DNA of 21,509 nucleotides from HGM12587 sp945786935. GTDB taxonomy: Bacteria > Bacillota > Clostridia > Lachnospirales > Lachnospiraceae. The stretch lies in assembly GCA_945786935.1 (NCBI GenBank), contig CALZFY010000044.1:1-21509 (forward strand), in the 5' to 3' direction. Both the position numbers and the translations under genes were made by a program. Under the pieces are notes generated by a model, which was given only the letters and a program-made list of their open reading frames with translations, searched no databases and was not told the origin of the DNA. Below are positions 1 through 8,298 of the stretch, in pieces; within the stretch, counting starts at the first letter, position 1, and each line of letters begins with the position of its first letter.

Positions 1-309
1 AAGATTGTATGCCAGTCCATCCACAGTAGGAATCGAGATCAACGGCTTGTGAAGTGCCATGCCTAGCCCCTTGGCTGTGGCAGATCCGATACGAAGTCCG
101 GTAAAGGAGCCCGGACCTCCTGCGACCGCAATAGCATCCACTGTATTTAAATCCAGCTCAATCATTTTAGCCATCTCATCCAGCATAGGGAGCAAGGTCT
201 GAGAATGGGTCTTTTTATAGTTCATGGTAAATTCAGCCAGCATGGTGTCATCTTCCATCACTGCAACGGAAGCCACCAGTCCTGAACTGTCCAGTGACAA
301 TATTTTCAT
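1..309 (-). CDS. tsaB: TsaB (YeaZ), tRNA t6A synthesis protein, 3' end outside window
   Basis: Reading leftward from the ATG at 309, the protein begins MKILSLDSSGLVASVAV and contains a GGPGSFTGLRIG segment, both typical of TsaB, the inactive ASKHA-fold partner of TsaD. In bacteria TsaB, TsaD and TsaE cooperate to put the threonylcarbamoyl group on A37 of ANN-decoding tRNAs. About 103 residues are visible; the rest lies beyond base 1. The start is 4 bases after the tsaE stop, so the two are almost certainly co-transcribed and translationally coupled. Assignment rests on motif recognition plus the tsaE neighbour. Confidence 0.93.
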   Translation of the reverse strand, partial: MKILSLDSSGLVASVAVMEDDTMLAEFTMNYKKTHSQTLLPMLDEMAKMIELDLNTVDAIAVAGGPGSFTGLRIGSATAKGLGMALHKPLISIPTVDGLAYNL

Positions 310-313
310 ATAA

Positions 314-745
314 TTATTCTCCTATGGGCGTGACTGTGATCTTGCGATAGTCAAATCCCTTTTCAAGATCTTTTTCAATCTTAATTTCTGTATACTTATC
401 CGGCAGAATCTCTTCGATCAGGTTTGCCCATTCGATCAGGGACACCCCTTCACCGTAAAAATAATCTTCATATCCGATTTCTTCCATTTCCTCCACATCA
501 CCAATACGGTAAACGTCAAAATGGTATAATGGAAGTCTGCCCTCTTCATAAACCTGAACAATGGTGAAGGTCGGACTGTTGATAGGCTCGTCTATGGAAA
601 GTCCCTTTGCAAGCCCCTGAGTGAGCACTGTCTTTCCTACTCCCAGATCACCGATCAGGGTATAGACTGTCCCGGGCTTTGCAGCTTCTCCCAGACTTCT
701 TCCAAATTCAAAGGTTTCTTTTGCTGTATTTGTTTCAATGATCAT
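314..745 (-). CDS. tsaE: TsaE, ATPase of tRNA t6A synthesis
   Basis: The 143-residue protein has the Walker A loop GDLGVGKT at residues 32-39, the SPTF segment at 57-60, HFDVYRI at 75-81 and the late IEWANLI motif, all typical of the small P-loop ATPase TsaE (YjeE). Length is normal for the family. It acts in the cytoplasm with TsaB and TsaD to recycle the t6A-forming complex. It starts 9 bases after the stop of the upstream membrane-protein gene and is followed 4 bases later by tsaB, giving a three-gene leftward unit. Confidence 0.96.
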   Translation of the reverse strand: MIIETNTAKETFEFGRSLGEAAKPGTVYTLIGDLGVGKTVLTQGLAKGLSIDEPINSPTFTIVQVYEEGRLPLYHFDVYRIGDVEEMEEIGYEDYFYGEGVSLIEWANLIEEILPDKYTEIKIEKDLEKGFDYRKITVTPIGE

Positions 746-754
746 ATACTTTCC

Positions 755-1237
755 TTATTTGTGTTCCACTTTTGATTTAATAAAATCATATGCCGCATCC
801 AGATCTTTTCCGAAAACATCTGTAGAAAATACACAGGCATTTTTATTTCTCATATATAGAAACATGCTCTTTTTGGTAATTTTTAATTTACTGAAATTTT
901 CCCACTTCACTGTAGCCTTCTGGTCACCCTGGGTAGTTGTCACCCCTTCTTCATCAATCACATAATGAATCGGCTGTGCATAGTATGGATTGGTTTTTAC
1001 CTGTTTTTTTGCTTTTCTTTTTAAATCCCATGGAATGTAAAAAATAAACATCAGACCAAACAGTGCATACACCAGTCTGTAAAGAATGGGTGTGGAATTT
1101 CCTGACACCACTGCGATCACAATGGCAAAAGCGCCAAGCACCGGCCAGAGAAAGCCTGAAATTCCTCCCATATTGTGGCTCATATAAAAGTCTCCCAGTG
1201 TTTTTTCGTCCATCTGGAAATCAAATTCGTATCTCAT
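755..1237 (-). CDS. YcxB-like two-helix membrane protein
   Basis: A 160-residue protein. After a short polar N-terminus (FDFQMDEKTLGDFYMSHN) come two hydrophobic segments at about residues 27-46 and 50-70, then a basic stretch (DLKRKAKKQVK) and a soluble beta-rich C-terminal half containing HYVIDEEGVTTTQGDQKATV and an aromatic W-E-N-F segment. This layout, two helices followed by a PH-like domain, matches the YcxB-like family, whose function is not established. The start has a near-perfect site, AGGAGG, 7 bases upstream. It heads the tsaE-tsaB unit, though a functional link to t6A is not implied. Confidence 0.75.
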   Translation of the reverse strand: MRYEFDFQMDEKTLGDFYMSHNMGGISGFLWPVLGAFAIVIAVVSGNSTPILYRLVYALFGLMFIFYIPWDLKRKAKKQVKTNPYYAQPIHYVIDEEGVTTTQGDQKATVKWENFSKLKITKKSMFLYMRNKNACVFSTDVFGKDLDAAYDFIKSKVEHK

Positions 1238-1295
1238 GGAATACCTCCTGTTTTACTCGTCTTTCTTTTCTTTCGTTTTCTGACATCTATCTCAT

Positions 1296-1323
1296 AGTAT
1301 AACAATAATCTTTCAAAGGTCAA
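1296..1323 (-). promoter_or_regulatory. Predicted sigma-A promoter for the YcxB-like/tsaE/tsaB unit
   Basis: On the minus strand, TTGACC (1318-1323) is followed after 16 bases by TATACT (1296-1301), which is preceded by a TG one base upstream (extended -10). It sits about 60 bases before the first start codon of the leftward unit. Predicted by eye only. Confidence 0.65.
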
Positions 1324-1374
1324 GGAAATCCCTTTAAGCGATATGAAATTTTCAGGGCACTCCGAAAACTATGG

Positions 1375-1403
1375 TTGACAGATTCCTTCCTTCATTGTAA
1401 CAT
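1375..1403 (+). promoter_or_regulatory. Predicted promoter upstream of the FMN riboswitch
   Basis: A perfect -35 TTGACA at 1375-1380 is followed 17 bases later by TAACAT (1398-1403), a 4/6 match to the -10 box. It lies about 30 bases before the first conserved riboswitch helix, the expected spacing for a riboswitch leader. Confidence 0.6.
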
Positions 1404-1431
1404 ACTGATGAAAAAACAAAACAGAAAGTTC

Positions 1432-1563
1432 TTCGGGGCAGGGTGACCTGGAAAAGGAATTCCCTACCGGCGGTAAAGTCCGCGACCCGCATGATGCGGC
1501 TGATTTGGTGATCTGAGTTTCAGAAATTCCAAAACCGACAGTAAAGTCTGGATGAGAGAAGAT
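1432..1563 (+). ncRNA. FMN riboswitch (RFN element)
   Basis: The segment contains the hallmark blocks of the FMN aptamer in order: TTCGGGGCAGGGTGA, CCTACCGGCGGTAAAGTC, CCGCGACCCGC-type helix, the GGTGATCTGAG segment near 1518, CCGACAGTAAAGTCTGGATG, and the closing GAGAGAAGA. It precedes an intrinsic terminator and ribU, so FMN binding is expected to promote termination and switch off riboflavin import. Family assignment is by established RFN consensus; ligand and mode are inferred. Confidence 0.96.
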
Positions 1564-1597
1564 TTTTAATACTTTTGTATTGATTACGAGTATACTT

Positions 1598-1626
1598 AAG
1601 CCCTGAATTTATTCAGGGCTTTTTTT
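1598..1626 (+). terminator. Riboswitch-controlled intrinsic terminator
   Basis: The inverted repeat AGCCCTGAAT / ATTCAGGGCT (1599-1608 and 1611-1620) is followed by a run of T to 1626. It lies between the FMN aptamer and ribU, the position of the expression platform. Confidence 0.88.
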
Positions 1627-1662
1627 ACCTTAAGGAGGAACTTTCGGAAAGAAGGATAATTT

Positions 1663-2268
1663 ATGAGTAACACATCAACGAAAACAAGAACACTGGTAGA
1701 AATTGCAATGTTGGGGGCTGTTGCAGCCATACTGATGTATCTGGAATTTCCACTCCCATTTATTGCACCCCCATTTTATGAAATCGACCTGAGTGAAATC
1801 CCGGTTCTCATCGGTGCTTTTTCATTGGGACCTGTGGCAGGTGCATGTATTGAACTGATCAAGGTACTTTTAAAGCTTCTCTTAAAGGGAACCAGCACTG
1901 CCTTTGTTGGTGACATTGCCAACTTTTTCATCGGATGTTCCTTTATTATCCCGGCGGCACTGATTTATAAAAAACATAAAACAAAAAAGAATGCTTTGGT
2001 CGGTATGGTTGTGGGAACTGTTTTTATGGCAGTGGTTGGATGCTTCTTAAACGCTTACGTTTTACTGCCCACCTACTCCGTAGCTTTTGGAATGCCAATG
2101 GACGTGATCATTGATATGGGTAATCAAGTCAACAGCCATATTAACAATGTTGCAACTTTCGTTGTCATTGCTGTTGCACCATTCAACCTGATCAAAGGAT
2201 TCATCGTGTCTCTTATCACATTCCTGTTGTATAAACATATCAGTCCGATCTTAAAAGGTAACCACTAG
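1663..2268 (+). CDS. ribU: RibU, riboflavin-specific ECF transporter S component
   Basis: A 201-residue, very hydrophobic protein with about five to six predicted membrane segments. It opens with TKTRTLVEIAMLGAVAAILMY and contains EFPLPFIAPPFYEIDLSEIP followed by a VLIGAFSLGPVAG segment, the usual signature of RibU S components. It binds riboflavin in the membrane and works with the shared energizing module (EcfT plus two ATPases), which is not encoded in this window. A GAAGGA site lies 6 bases before the ATG. The upstream FMN riboswitch independently supports the substrate call. Confidence 0.95.
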   Translation: MSNTSTKTRTLVEIAMLGAVAAILMYLEFPLPFIAPPFYEIDLSEIPVLIGAFSLGPVAGACIELIKVLLKLLLKGTSTAFVGDIANFFIGCSFIIPAALIYKKHKTKKNALVGMVVGTVFMAVVGCFLNAYVLLPTYSVAFGMPMDVIIDMGNQVNSHINNVATFVVIAVAPFNLIKGFIVSLITFLLYKHISPILKGNH

Positions 2269-2283
2269 GTCTGTATATACTTT

Positions 2284-2316
2284 GGGGCATGCTTCCCTGG
2301 AAGCATGCCCCTTTTT
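2284..2316 (+). terminator. Intrinsic terminator after ribU
   Basis: A 13-bp perfect stem, GGGGCATGCTTCC with GGAAGCATGCCCC (2284-2296 and 2299-2311), is followed by TTTTT. It lies 15 bases after ribU and 20 bases before the tex stop; only the plus-strand side has a T run. Confidence 0.92.
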
Positions 2317-2335
2317 ATGACCAATATGTTCCTTA

Positions 2336-4480
2336 TTACAGTTTCATAGTCAGCTGGATTCTTTTCTTTTCCAGATCTACACTCATGACTCTTACTTCTA
2401 CCACATCCCCAACGCTTACAACTTCCAGCGGATGCTTAATAAATTTTTTATCGGTCAGCTGCGAAATGTGCACCAGACCGTCCTGATGAACACCGATATC
2501 CACAAACACGCCAAAATCAATGACGTTACGGACGGTTCCTTTTAGAATCATTCCGGGTTTTAAATCCTTCATTTCCAATACGTCGCTTCGAAGGATTGGT
2601 TTTGGCATCTCATCTCGAGGGTCACGGGCCGGTTTTTCCAGTTCCTTTAAGATATCATCCAATGTAATCTCACCGACACCCAGTTTCTCTGCCAGTCCCT
2701 TTTTATCGTGAACTTTCTTTGTAATTCCTTTTAAGCCGCCTTTCACAATATCTTCCTCTGTATATCCAAGGATAGAGATAAGCTGCTCTGCTGCCGCATA
2801 ACTTTCCGGATGTACACTGGTGGCATCCAGCGGGTTTTTTCCATCTGTAATTCTCATAAATCCGGCACATTGTTCAAAAGCCTTCGGTCCAAGTTTGGAG
2901 ACCTTTAACAGTTCTCTTCTGTCATGGAAACGTCCATGCTCTTCACGGTAGGACACAATATTTTTTGCAAGTGTTTTGCTGATACCGGAAATATATTCCA
3001 AAAGAGAAGCAGATGCTGTATTTAAATCCACACCGACTTTATTAACACAGTCTTCCACCACGGCTGTTAATGACTCATTTAATTTTTTCTGATTCATATC
3101 GTGCTGGTACTGACCGACACCGATGGATTTTGGATCGATCTTTACAAGCTCTGCCAGCGGATCCTGAAGACGTCTTGCAATGGATGCGGCGCTTCGCTGT
3201 CCTACATCAAAATTCGGAAACTCTTCCGTGGCAAGCTTGCTTGCAGAATATACGGAAGCTCCCGCTTCGTTGACGATTACATACTGAACCGGAGTTTTGA
3301 GCTCTTTCAATAAATCTACGATAACAAGCTCAGATTCTCTGGACGCGGTACCGTTTCCTACAGAGATCAATGTAATATGATATTTTGCAATCAGGTTTTT
3401 CAAAACCTTTTTGGCTTCTTCTACTTTATTTTGTGGAGCTGTAGGGTAGATCACAACCGTATCCAGTACCTTTCCGGTGGCATCTACGACTGCCAGCTTA
3501 CAGCCTGTTCTAAAAGCCGGGTCCCATCCAAGAACCACCTGACCTGTGATTGGAGGCTGTAAAAGAAGCTGTTCTAAGTTCTTTCCAAATACATTGATGG
3601 CACCATCTTCTGCTTTTTCTGTCAGCTCATTTCTGATCTCACGCTCAATAGCCGGTCCGATGAGACGGCTGTAGCTGTCTTCGATTGCTTCTTTTAATAC
3701 CGGTGTTGTGTAAGGATTGTCTCTGGTGATGGTCTTCTTTTCCAGATATCTTAAAATATCCTCTATCGGTGCTTCCACTTTGACAGTTAAGACTTTTTCA
3801 TCCTCCCCACGGTTTAAAGCCAGGATGCGGTGGCCTGCGATTTTCTTCACGGGTTCTTCAAAGTTGTAGTACATTTCGTAAACTGTTTTTGCTTCCGGGT
3901 CTTTTGCAGCGGAAGTAATTCGTCCATTGTCAAAGGTCATCTTCCGGATATGGATTCGATATTCTGCCTCATCCGAAACACTTTCTGCAATGATATCCAT
4001 GGCACCGGCAATGGCTTCCTCCACAGTTTCCACACCTTTTTCTTCTGAAAGATAGTTCCCGGCTTCTTTTTCAAGAGGCTCTTTTGTCATCTGTAAAAGG
4101 ATCATATTGGCGAGACCTTCCAATCCCTTTTCCTTTGCGATCATGGCACGGGTTCTTCGCTTTGGACGGAATGGGCGATATAAATCTTCTACCACAACCA
4201 GGGTTTCGGCTGCCAGGATCCGGGCTTTTAATTCTTCTGTAAGCTTTCCCTGTTCTTCAATGGTAGAAAGCACCTGTTCTTTTTTCTCTTCCAGATTGCG
4301 AAGATATTTCAGCCGCTCATCTAATGTACGCAGCTGTTCATCATTTAAAGCTCCGGTAACCTCCTTACGATAACGGGAAATAAAAGGAATGGTGTTTCCT
4401 TCGTCAATGAGCCCTACGGCTGCTTCTACCTGCCAGAGCTTTACGCCCAGCTCTTCTGCTATTTTTTTATTAATATCCAT
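2336..4480 (-). CDS. tex: Tex-family RNA-binding transcription accessory protein
   Basis: The 714-residue product has the domain order of Tex: an N-terminal helical region (DINKKIAEELGVKLWQVEAA), a central YqgF/RNase H-like domain (DPAFRTGCKLAVVDATGKV, SVGNGTASRESE), a helix-hairpin-helix region (LNTASASLLEYISGISKTLA) and a C-terminal S1 domain (GMILKGTVRNVIDFGVFVDIGV, VHISQLT). Length is normal. Tex proteins bind RNA and RNA polymerase-associated complexes, and are related to eukaryotic Spt6; the precise role in Firmicutes is unclear. GGAGGA precedes the ATG by 5 bases. It follows lysC in the same direction with a weak hairpin between. Confidence 0.95.
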   Translation of the reverse strand: MDINKKIAEELGVKLWQVEAAVGLIDEGNTIPFISRYRKEVTGALNDEQLRTLDERLKYLRNLEEKKEQVLSTIEEQGKLTEELKARILAAETLVVVEDLYRPFRPKRRTRAMIAKEKGLEGLANMILLQMTKEPLEKEAGNYLSEEKGVETVEEAIAGAMDIIAESVSDEAEYRIHIRKMTFDNGRITSAAKDPEAKTVYEMYYNFEEPVKKIAGHRILALNRGEDEKVLTVKVEAPIEDILRYLEKKTITRDNPYTTPVLKEAIEDSYSRLIGPAIEREIRNELTEKAEDGAINVFGKNLEQLLLQPPITGQVVLGWDPAFRTGCKLAVVDATGKVLDTVVIYPTAPQNKVEEAKKVLKNLIAKYHITLISVGNGTASRESELVIVDLLKELKTPVQYVIVNEAGASVYSASKLATEEFPNFDVGQRSAASIARRLQDPLAELVKIDPKSIGVGQYQHDMNQKKLNESLTAVVEDCVNKVGVDLNTASASLLEYISGISKTLAKNIVSYREEHGRFHDRRELLKVSKLGPKAFEQCAGFMRITDGKNPLDATSVHPESYAAAEQLISILGYTEEDIVKGGLKGITKKVHDKKGLAEKLGVGEITLDDILKELEKPARDPRDEMPKPILRSDVLEMKDLKPGMILKGTVRNVIDFGVFVDIGVHQDGLVHISQLTDKKFIKHPLEVVSVGDVVEVRVMSVDLEKKRIQLTMKL

Positions 4481-4503
4481 AAATCCTCCGGTAATTCATG
4501 AGT

Positions 4504-4529
4504 AAAGCGCCCGACTGTCGGACGCTTTA
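4504..4529 (-). terminator. Weak hairpin between lysC and tex
   Basis: An imperfect stem pairs AAAGCG with CGCTTT and CCGA with TCGG between the lysC stop and the tex ribosome-binding site. The T run on either strand is short (TTTA), so it may attenuate rather than fully terminate lysC transcripts. Confidence 0.4.
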
Positions 4530-4548
4530 TGATCATTTCATTTTCTTA

Positions 4549-5757
4549 TTATTCTCCAAGGGCAAATGCATCATGCACTGCATTCATAGCAGCTTCTGCT
4601 TTTCCTTCATCTACGATAACAGTGACACGAATCTCAGAAGTGGAAATCATATTGATGTTAACCCCTACATTGTAGAGTGCCTCAAACATTTTTGCTGCCA
4701 CACCCGGATTAGACATCATGCCGGCACCAACGATGGAAACCTTATTCACATGCTTGTTTACAGTGATATCCTGAAGAGTGATTCTTGCTTTGTTTGCATG
4801 AATTGCCATCACTGCATTGTCCGCTTCATCTCTTGCTACAGTAAAGGTAATGTCCTTTGTACCATCACGTCCGATGGACTGTAAGATTACGTCTACATTG
4901 ATATTGGCCTTTGCCAGACAGTCAAATAATTTAAACGCAATACCCGGTTCATCCTTTACTCCGATTACTGAAATTCTTGCTACGTTTTTATCTAAAGCCA
5001 CACCGCTGATCAACATTCTTTCCACGCTGGTTTCCTCCCTTAATACAGTACCTTCTGATTCATTTAAGCTGGAACGTACAACAAGTGGTACGCCATATTT
5101 TTTTGCCATTTCTACGGAACGGTTGTGAAGAACACCTGCTCCTAAGGTTGCAAGATCAAGCATTTCATCATAGGTGATTTCATCAAGCTTGCGTGCATTT
5201 TTTACAATACGCGGATCTGCTGTGTAAACACCGTCAACGTCTGTATAAATTTCACAGGCATCTGCATGCAGTGCAGCTGCAAGAGCTACTGCTGTTGTAT
5301 CGGAACCGCCACGTCCCAGAGTGGTATAATCGTCAAATCTGTTTACACCCTGGAATCCTGTGACAATTACAACCTTTTTGTCTTCCAGTTCCTGCAAAAG
5401 TCTCTTGGTCTCAATTTTCTTTAATCTTGCATTGCCATGAACTCTTGTGGTGTACATCGGTACCTGAAATGCATTTAATGAGACTGCAGGAATTCCCATG
5501 GCATCCAACGCCATGGCCATGAGTGCAACTGACTGCTGTTCTCCAATGGTAAAGAGCATATCCATTTCACGCTTTGGCGGATTTGGATTTAATTCTCTTG
5601 CCTGATCGATCAGCACATCCGTAGTCTTGCCCATGGCAGAAAGAACAACTACAACATCATTCCCTTTTTTGTACTCTTCCGCAATTCTTCCGGCAACATT
5701 TTTGATTCTCTCACTGTCGCCTACGGAAGTTCCTCCAAATTTCTTCACAATTAACAT
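4549..5757 (-). CDS. lysC: Aspartate kinase
   Basis: The enzyme phosphorylates L-aspartate, the first step toward lysine, threonine and methionine. The 402-residue protein has KFGGTS at residues 6-11, a TLGRGGSDTTAVALAAAL segment in the catalytic domain, and two C-terminal ACT repeats (ISVIGVKDEPGIAFKLFDCL and VSIVGAGMMSNPGVAAKMFE). Its length matches the monofunctional, lysine-sensitive B. subtilis LysC type, in which an internal start can also give a separate regulatory subunit; that is not tested here. GAGGAG lies 6 bases before the ATG. It follows apgM and hom in one leftward cluster, supporting a role in threonine/homoserine supply. Confidence 0.97.
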   Translation of the reverse strand: MLIVKKFGGTSVGDSERIKNVAGRIAEEYKKGNDVVVVLSAMGKTTDVLIDQARELNPNPPKREMDMLFTIGEQQSVALMAMALDAMGIPAVSLNAFQVPMYTTRVHGNARLKKIETKRLLQELEDKKVVIVTGFQGVNRFDDYTTLGRGGSDTTAVALAAALHADACEIYTDVDGVYTADPRIVKNARKLDEITYDEMLDLATLGAGVLHNRSVEMAKKYGVPLVVRSSLNESEGTVLREETSVERMLISGVALDKNVARISVIGVKDEPGIAFKLFDCLAKANINVDVILQSIGRDGTKDITFTVARDEADNAVMAIHANKARITLQDITVNKHVNKVSIVGAGMMSNPGVAAKMFEALYNVGVNINMISTSEIRVTVIVDEGKAEAAMNAVHDAFALGE

Positions 5758-5772
5758 AATGTTCTCCTCGTT

Positions 5773-5815
5773 TATCCTGTTCAGAAGTCACTGTCCGGAC
5801 GATACTGAACAGATA
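5773..5815. repeat. Imperfect palindrome between apgM-type kinase and lysC
   Basis: CTGTTCAG (5777-5784) and CTGAACAG (5805-5812) form inverted arms, extended by TAT/ATA, with an inner GTCCGGAC palindrome (5793-5800). It occupies most of the 61-base gap between the two genes. On the minus strand the arm reads GTGACTTCTGAACAG, which recurs exactly on the plus strand at 19701-19715. No T run follows, so it is more likely a repeat or processing/regulatory hairpin than a terminator. Confidence 0.6.
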
Positions 5816-5818
5816 CAT

Positions 5819-7021
5819 TTATTTTTCAAAAAGTATCTCTATCAATTGATGTCCCAGTGGGCGGTAAATACCGCTGTCTTCTGCACATCTTTCACAATAT
5901 GTCCAGTCATGTTCCTGCTTCATGGTACTGTCATATAAAAGATATGGAACCGGTTCACTTGTATGGGTTCTGGCTTCGATTGGAGTTGGATGATCCGGCA
6001 GGATCAGCATACGGTACTCTTCCCCTGAAGCATCCATTTTCTCCTTCACCTTGCGGATAAGTCTCTGATCCAGAAATTCAATAGACTGAACCTTTCTTTC
6101 CACACTGCCCTGATGCCCCATTTCATCCGGTGCTTCCACATGAATATAGGCAAAATCATATCCCTCTTTTAAGAGTGCATCTACGGCCGCCTGTGCCTTT
6201 CCTTCATAGTTCGTATGAAGCTGACCATTTGCACCGTCTACAGTTTTATTGTCCATACCGGCACCTACAGCAATTCCCTTCAAAAGGTCTACTGCTGAAA
6301 TCATGGCACCTTTCTTTCCGGTCTTTTCTTCAAAAGAAGTCAAAATCGGTTTTGTACCTGCTCCCCAAAACCAGATAGAATTGGCCGGATTTAACCCTGC
6401 TGCCCTTCGGGCAACATTGATTGGATGGTTATTTAAAATCTCATAGCTTCTCTCCTGCATTTTGCGAAGAAGAGGCTCTTTCGGAAGATAATCTCCCACG
6501 GTTTTTCCTAAGATATCATGAGGCGGTGTCAAAGGAACCACACTTCCCTGATCCCAGATCAGTAAATGGCGATAGCTTGTTCCAACATAAAAATGAAACA
6601 TTCCGCCTCCAAGTTCCTTTTGTACTGCTTCTATCAGGACCTGTGCATCCTCTGTAGAAATCTCACCGGAGCTGTGATCCAAAATTGTTTTTTGTTCGTA
6701 AGGAAGATCATCGTCTGATAAAGTCACCACGTTAGTTCTGATGGCAACATCCGTATCTTTCATGGCTACGCCGATAGATAACGCTTCCAATGGAGAACGA
6801 CCTGTATAATATATTTTCGGGTCATAACCACAAACAGACATATTGGCCGTATCACTTCCCGGAGACATACCATCCGGAATAGTCTTTACCAATCCAATCT
6901 CTGACTCTTTTGCAAGGTCATCCATTGTCGGTGTCTTTGCATATTCCAGCGGTGTCCTGCCGCCAAGTTCCGGGATCGGTCTGTCTGCCATACCGTCACC
7001 CAAGATCAATACATATTTCAT
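5819..7021 (-). CDS. ApgM-family protein, probable homoserine kinase
   Basis: An alkaline-phosphatase-superfamily protein of about 400 residues: VLILGDGMADRPI at the N-terminus, the MSPGSDTANMSVCGYD segment holding the metal/nucleophile serine, HVEAPDEMGHQG, and LPDHPTPIEARTHTSEPVPYLLY near the end. This is the cofactor-independent phosphoglycerate mutase (archaeal ApgM) fold. Clostridial homologues next to hom are treated as a proposed non-orthologous homoserine kinase; here it sits directly between hom and lysC, and no classic thrB is present in the window. The ATG at 7021 is preferred: GAGGGA lies 11 bases upstream, whereas a GTG at 7030 overlaps the hom stop and leaves only 2 bases. The kinase role is inference from context. 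Confidence 0.88.
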   Translation of the reverse strand: MKYVLILGDGMADRPIPELGGRTPLEYAKTPTMDDLAKESEIGLVKTIPDGMSPGSDTANMSVCGYDPKIYYTGRSPLEALSIGVAMKDTDVAIRTNVVTLSDDDLPYEQKTILDHSSGEISTEDAQVLIEAVQKELGGGMFHFYVGTSYRHLLIWDQGSVVPLTPPHDILGKTVGDYLPKEPLLRKMQERSYEILNNHPINVARRAAGLNPANSIWFWGAGTKPILTSFEEKTGKKGAMISAVDLLKGIAVGAGMDNKTVDGANGQLHTNYEGKAQAAVDALLKEGYDFAYIHVEAPDEMGHQGSVERKVQSIEFLDQRLIRKVKEKMDASGEEYRMLILPDHPTPIEARTHTSEPVPYLLYDSTMKQEHDWTYCERCAEDSGIYRPLGHQLIEILFEK

Positions 7022-7029
7022 TTTAATCA

Positions 7030-8229
7030 CTATCCCTCAACACGGATCATGGAAATGATACCGTTTAATTTTGCAGCACATTCTTTATAGAATGCTTCTG
7101 TCATGGTTTCGGTTACAAAACCGATCTCACCGGCAACTACCTTGTCCAGTACCTGAACGCATCCAAATGCCTCTTTTACTTCTTCTACGGAAGCGGTAGT
7201 TCTTACAAAGAATTTATTTTCTACTACATCCACATTGGCAAGCTGTGCTTTTTCTTCTGACCACAGGTATCCTAAATTTTCAGTTACCTTTGCAGCTTCC
7301 ACAATATCTCCTGCTACTGCACTGGCTGTCGGAAGCTTTCCTGCACCACTGCCGTAGAACATGGAATCACCAAGCATATTGCCTTTGACAAAGATGGCAT
7401 TGAATACATCATTCACAGAATACAGCGGATGAGACGCCGGGAGCATCTTCGGTGATACCATGATGCTGTACTGCTCGCCATTTCTTTTGCTGCTTCCCAA
7501 GAGCTTGATTTCCATACCCATAGCTTTTGCATAGGCGATATCTTCCGGAGTTACTTTGGAAATACCTTCGCAGTAAATATCCTGGAAGTCTACTTTTTTA
7601 CCGCTGATCAAAGCAGTAAGGATTGCAATCTTTCTTCCTGCATCGTGTCCTTCCACATCTGCTTCAGGATTTCGTTCTGCATATCCTTTGTTCTGTGCAT
7701 CCTTTAATACATCCTCGTAGTTGGCACCTTCCCTGGACATTTTTGTCAGCATATAGTTTGTGGTACCATTTAAGATGCCGGAAACCTCTTCGATCACATC
7801 TGCTGTAAGGCAGCTGTGCAGTGGACGGATAATTGGAATACCACCGCCGACACTTGCTTCGAACAGATAATTCACATTATGCTCTTTTGCAATGGCAAGA
7901 AGCTCTGCACCGTGTTTTTCTACCACAGCCTTATTGGAAGTACATACGCTTTTTCCTGCCATGAGACATTTTTTAGTAAATGTATAAGCAGGCTCGATTC
8001 CTCCCATAACTTCTGCCACAACTGTTATTTCTTCATCATTTAAAATATCTTCAAAATTATGGGTGATCACTTCCTGTATGGGATCTCCCGGGAAATCTCT
8101 TAAGTCCAGAACGTATTTTAAGTTCAGTTCTTCCCCAACATTTTTGGCAATAATATCTTTATTTGTTTTTAAGACTTCCACAACACCAGATCCTACTGTG
8201 CCGTAGCCCATGACCGCAACATGTTTCAT
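7030..8229 (-). CDS. hom: Homoserine dehydrogenase
   Basis: The enzyme reduces aspartate semialdehyde to homoserine with NAD(P)H. The 399-residue protein starts with the nucleotide-binding VMGYGTVGSGVVEV (residues 6-19), then GGIEPAYTFTKKCLMAGKSVCTSNKA, the catalytic-domain segment GILNGTTNYMLTKM, NPEADVEGHDAGRKIAIL, and a short ACT-like C-terminal part (VRTTASVEEVKEAFG). It is slightly short for the ACT-containing class, so allosteric control may be reduced. A GGAG lies about 12 bases before the ATG. It is followed immediately by the ApgM-type gene, consistent with consecutive steps in threonine synthesis. Confidence 0.97.
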   Translation of the reverse strand: MKHVAVMGYGTVGSGVVEVLKTNKDIIAKNVGEELNLKYVLDLRDFPGDPIQEVITHNFEDILNDEEITVVAEVMGGIEPAYTFTKKCLMAGKSVCTSNKAVVEKHGAELLAIAKEHNVNYLFEASVGGGIPIIRPLHSCLTADVIEEVSGILNGTTNYMLTKMSREGANYEDVLKDAQNKGYAERNPEADVEGHDAGRKIAILTALISGKKVDFQDIYCEGISKVTPEDIAYAKAMGMEIKLLGSSKRNGEQYSIMVSPKMLPASHPLYSVNDVFNAIFVKGNMLGDSMFYGSGAGKLPTASAVAGDIVEAAKVTENLGYLWSEEKAQLANVDVVENKFFVRTTASVEEVKEAFGCVQVLDKVVAGEIGFVTETMTEAFYKECAAKLNGIISMIRVEG

Positions 8230-8298
8230 AATCTAAAGTACTCCTATCAAAACTTTTATCTACTTTACACCTAAACACCTGATTATCGCAAGTATTTT

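Noticed and set aside
7022..7030. GTG at 7030 as start of the ApgM-type gene
   Set aside because: It overlaps the hom stop and leaves only 2 bases after the ribosome-binding site; the ATG at 7021 is better spaced.
8266..8283. Direct repeat AGGTGT-TT-AGGTGT in the hom leader as an operator
   Set aside because: It is short and isolated, with no second instance in the window to support it.
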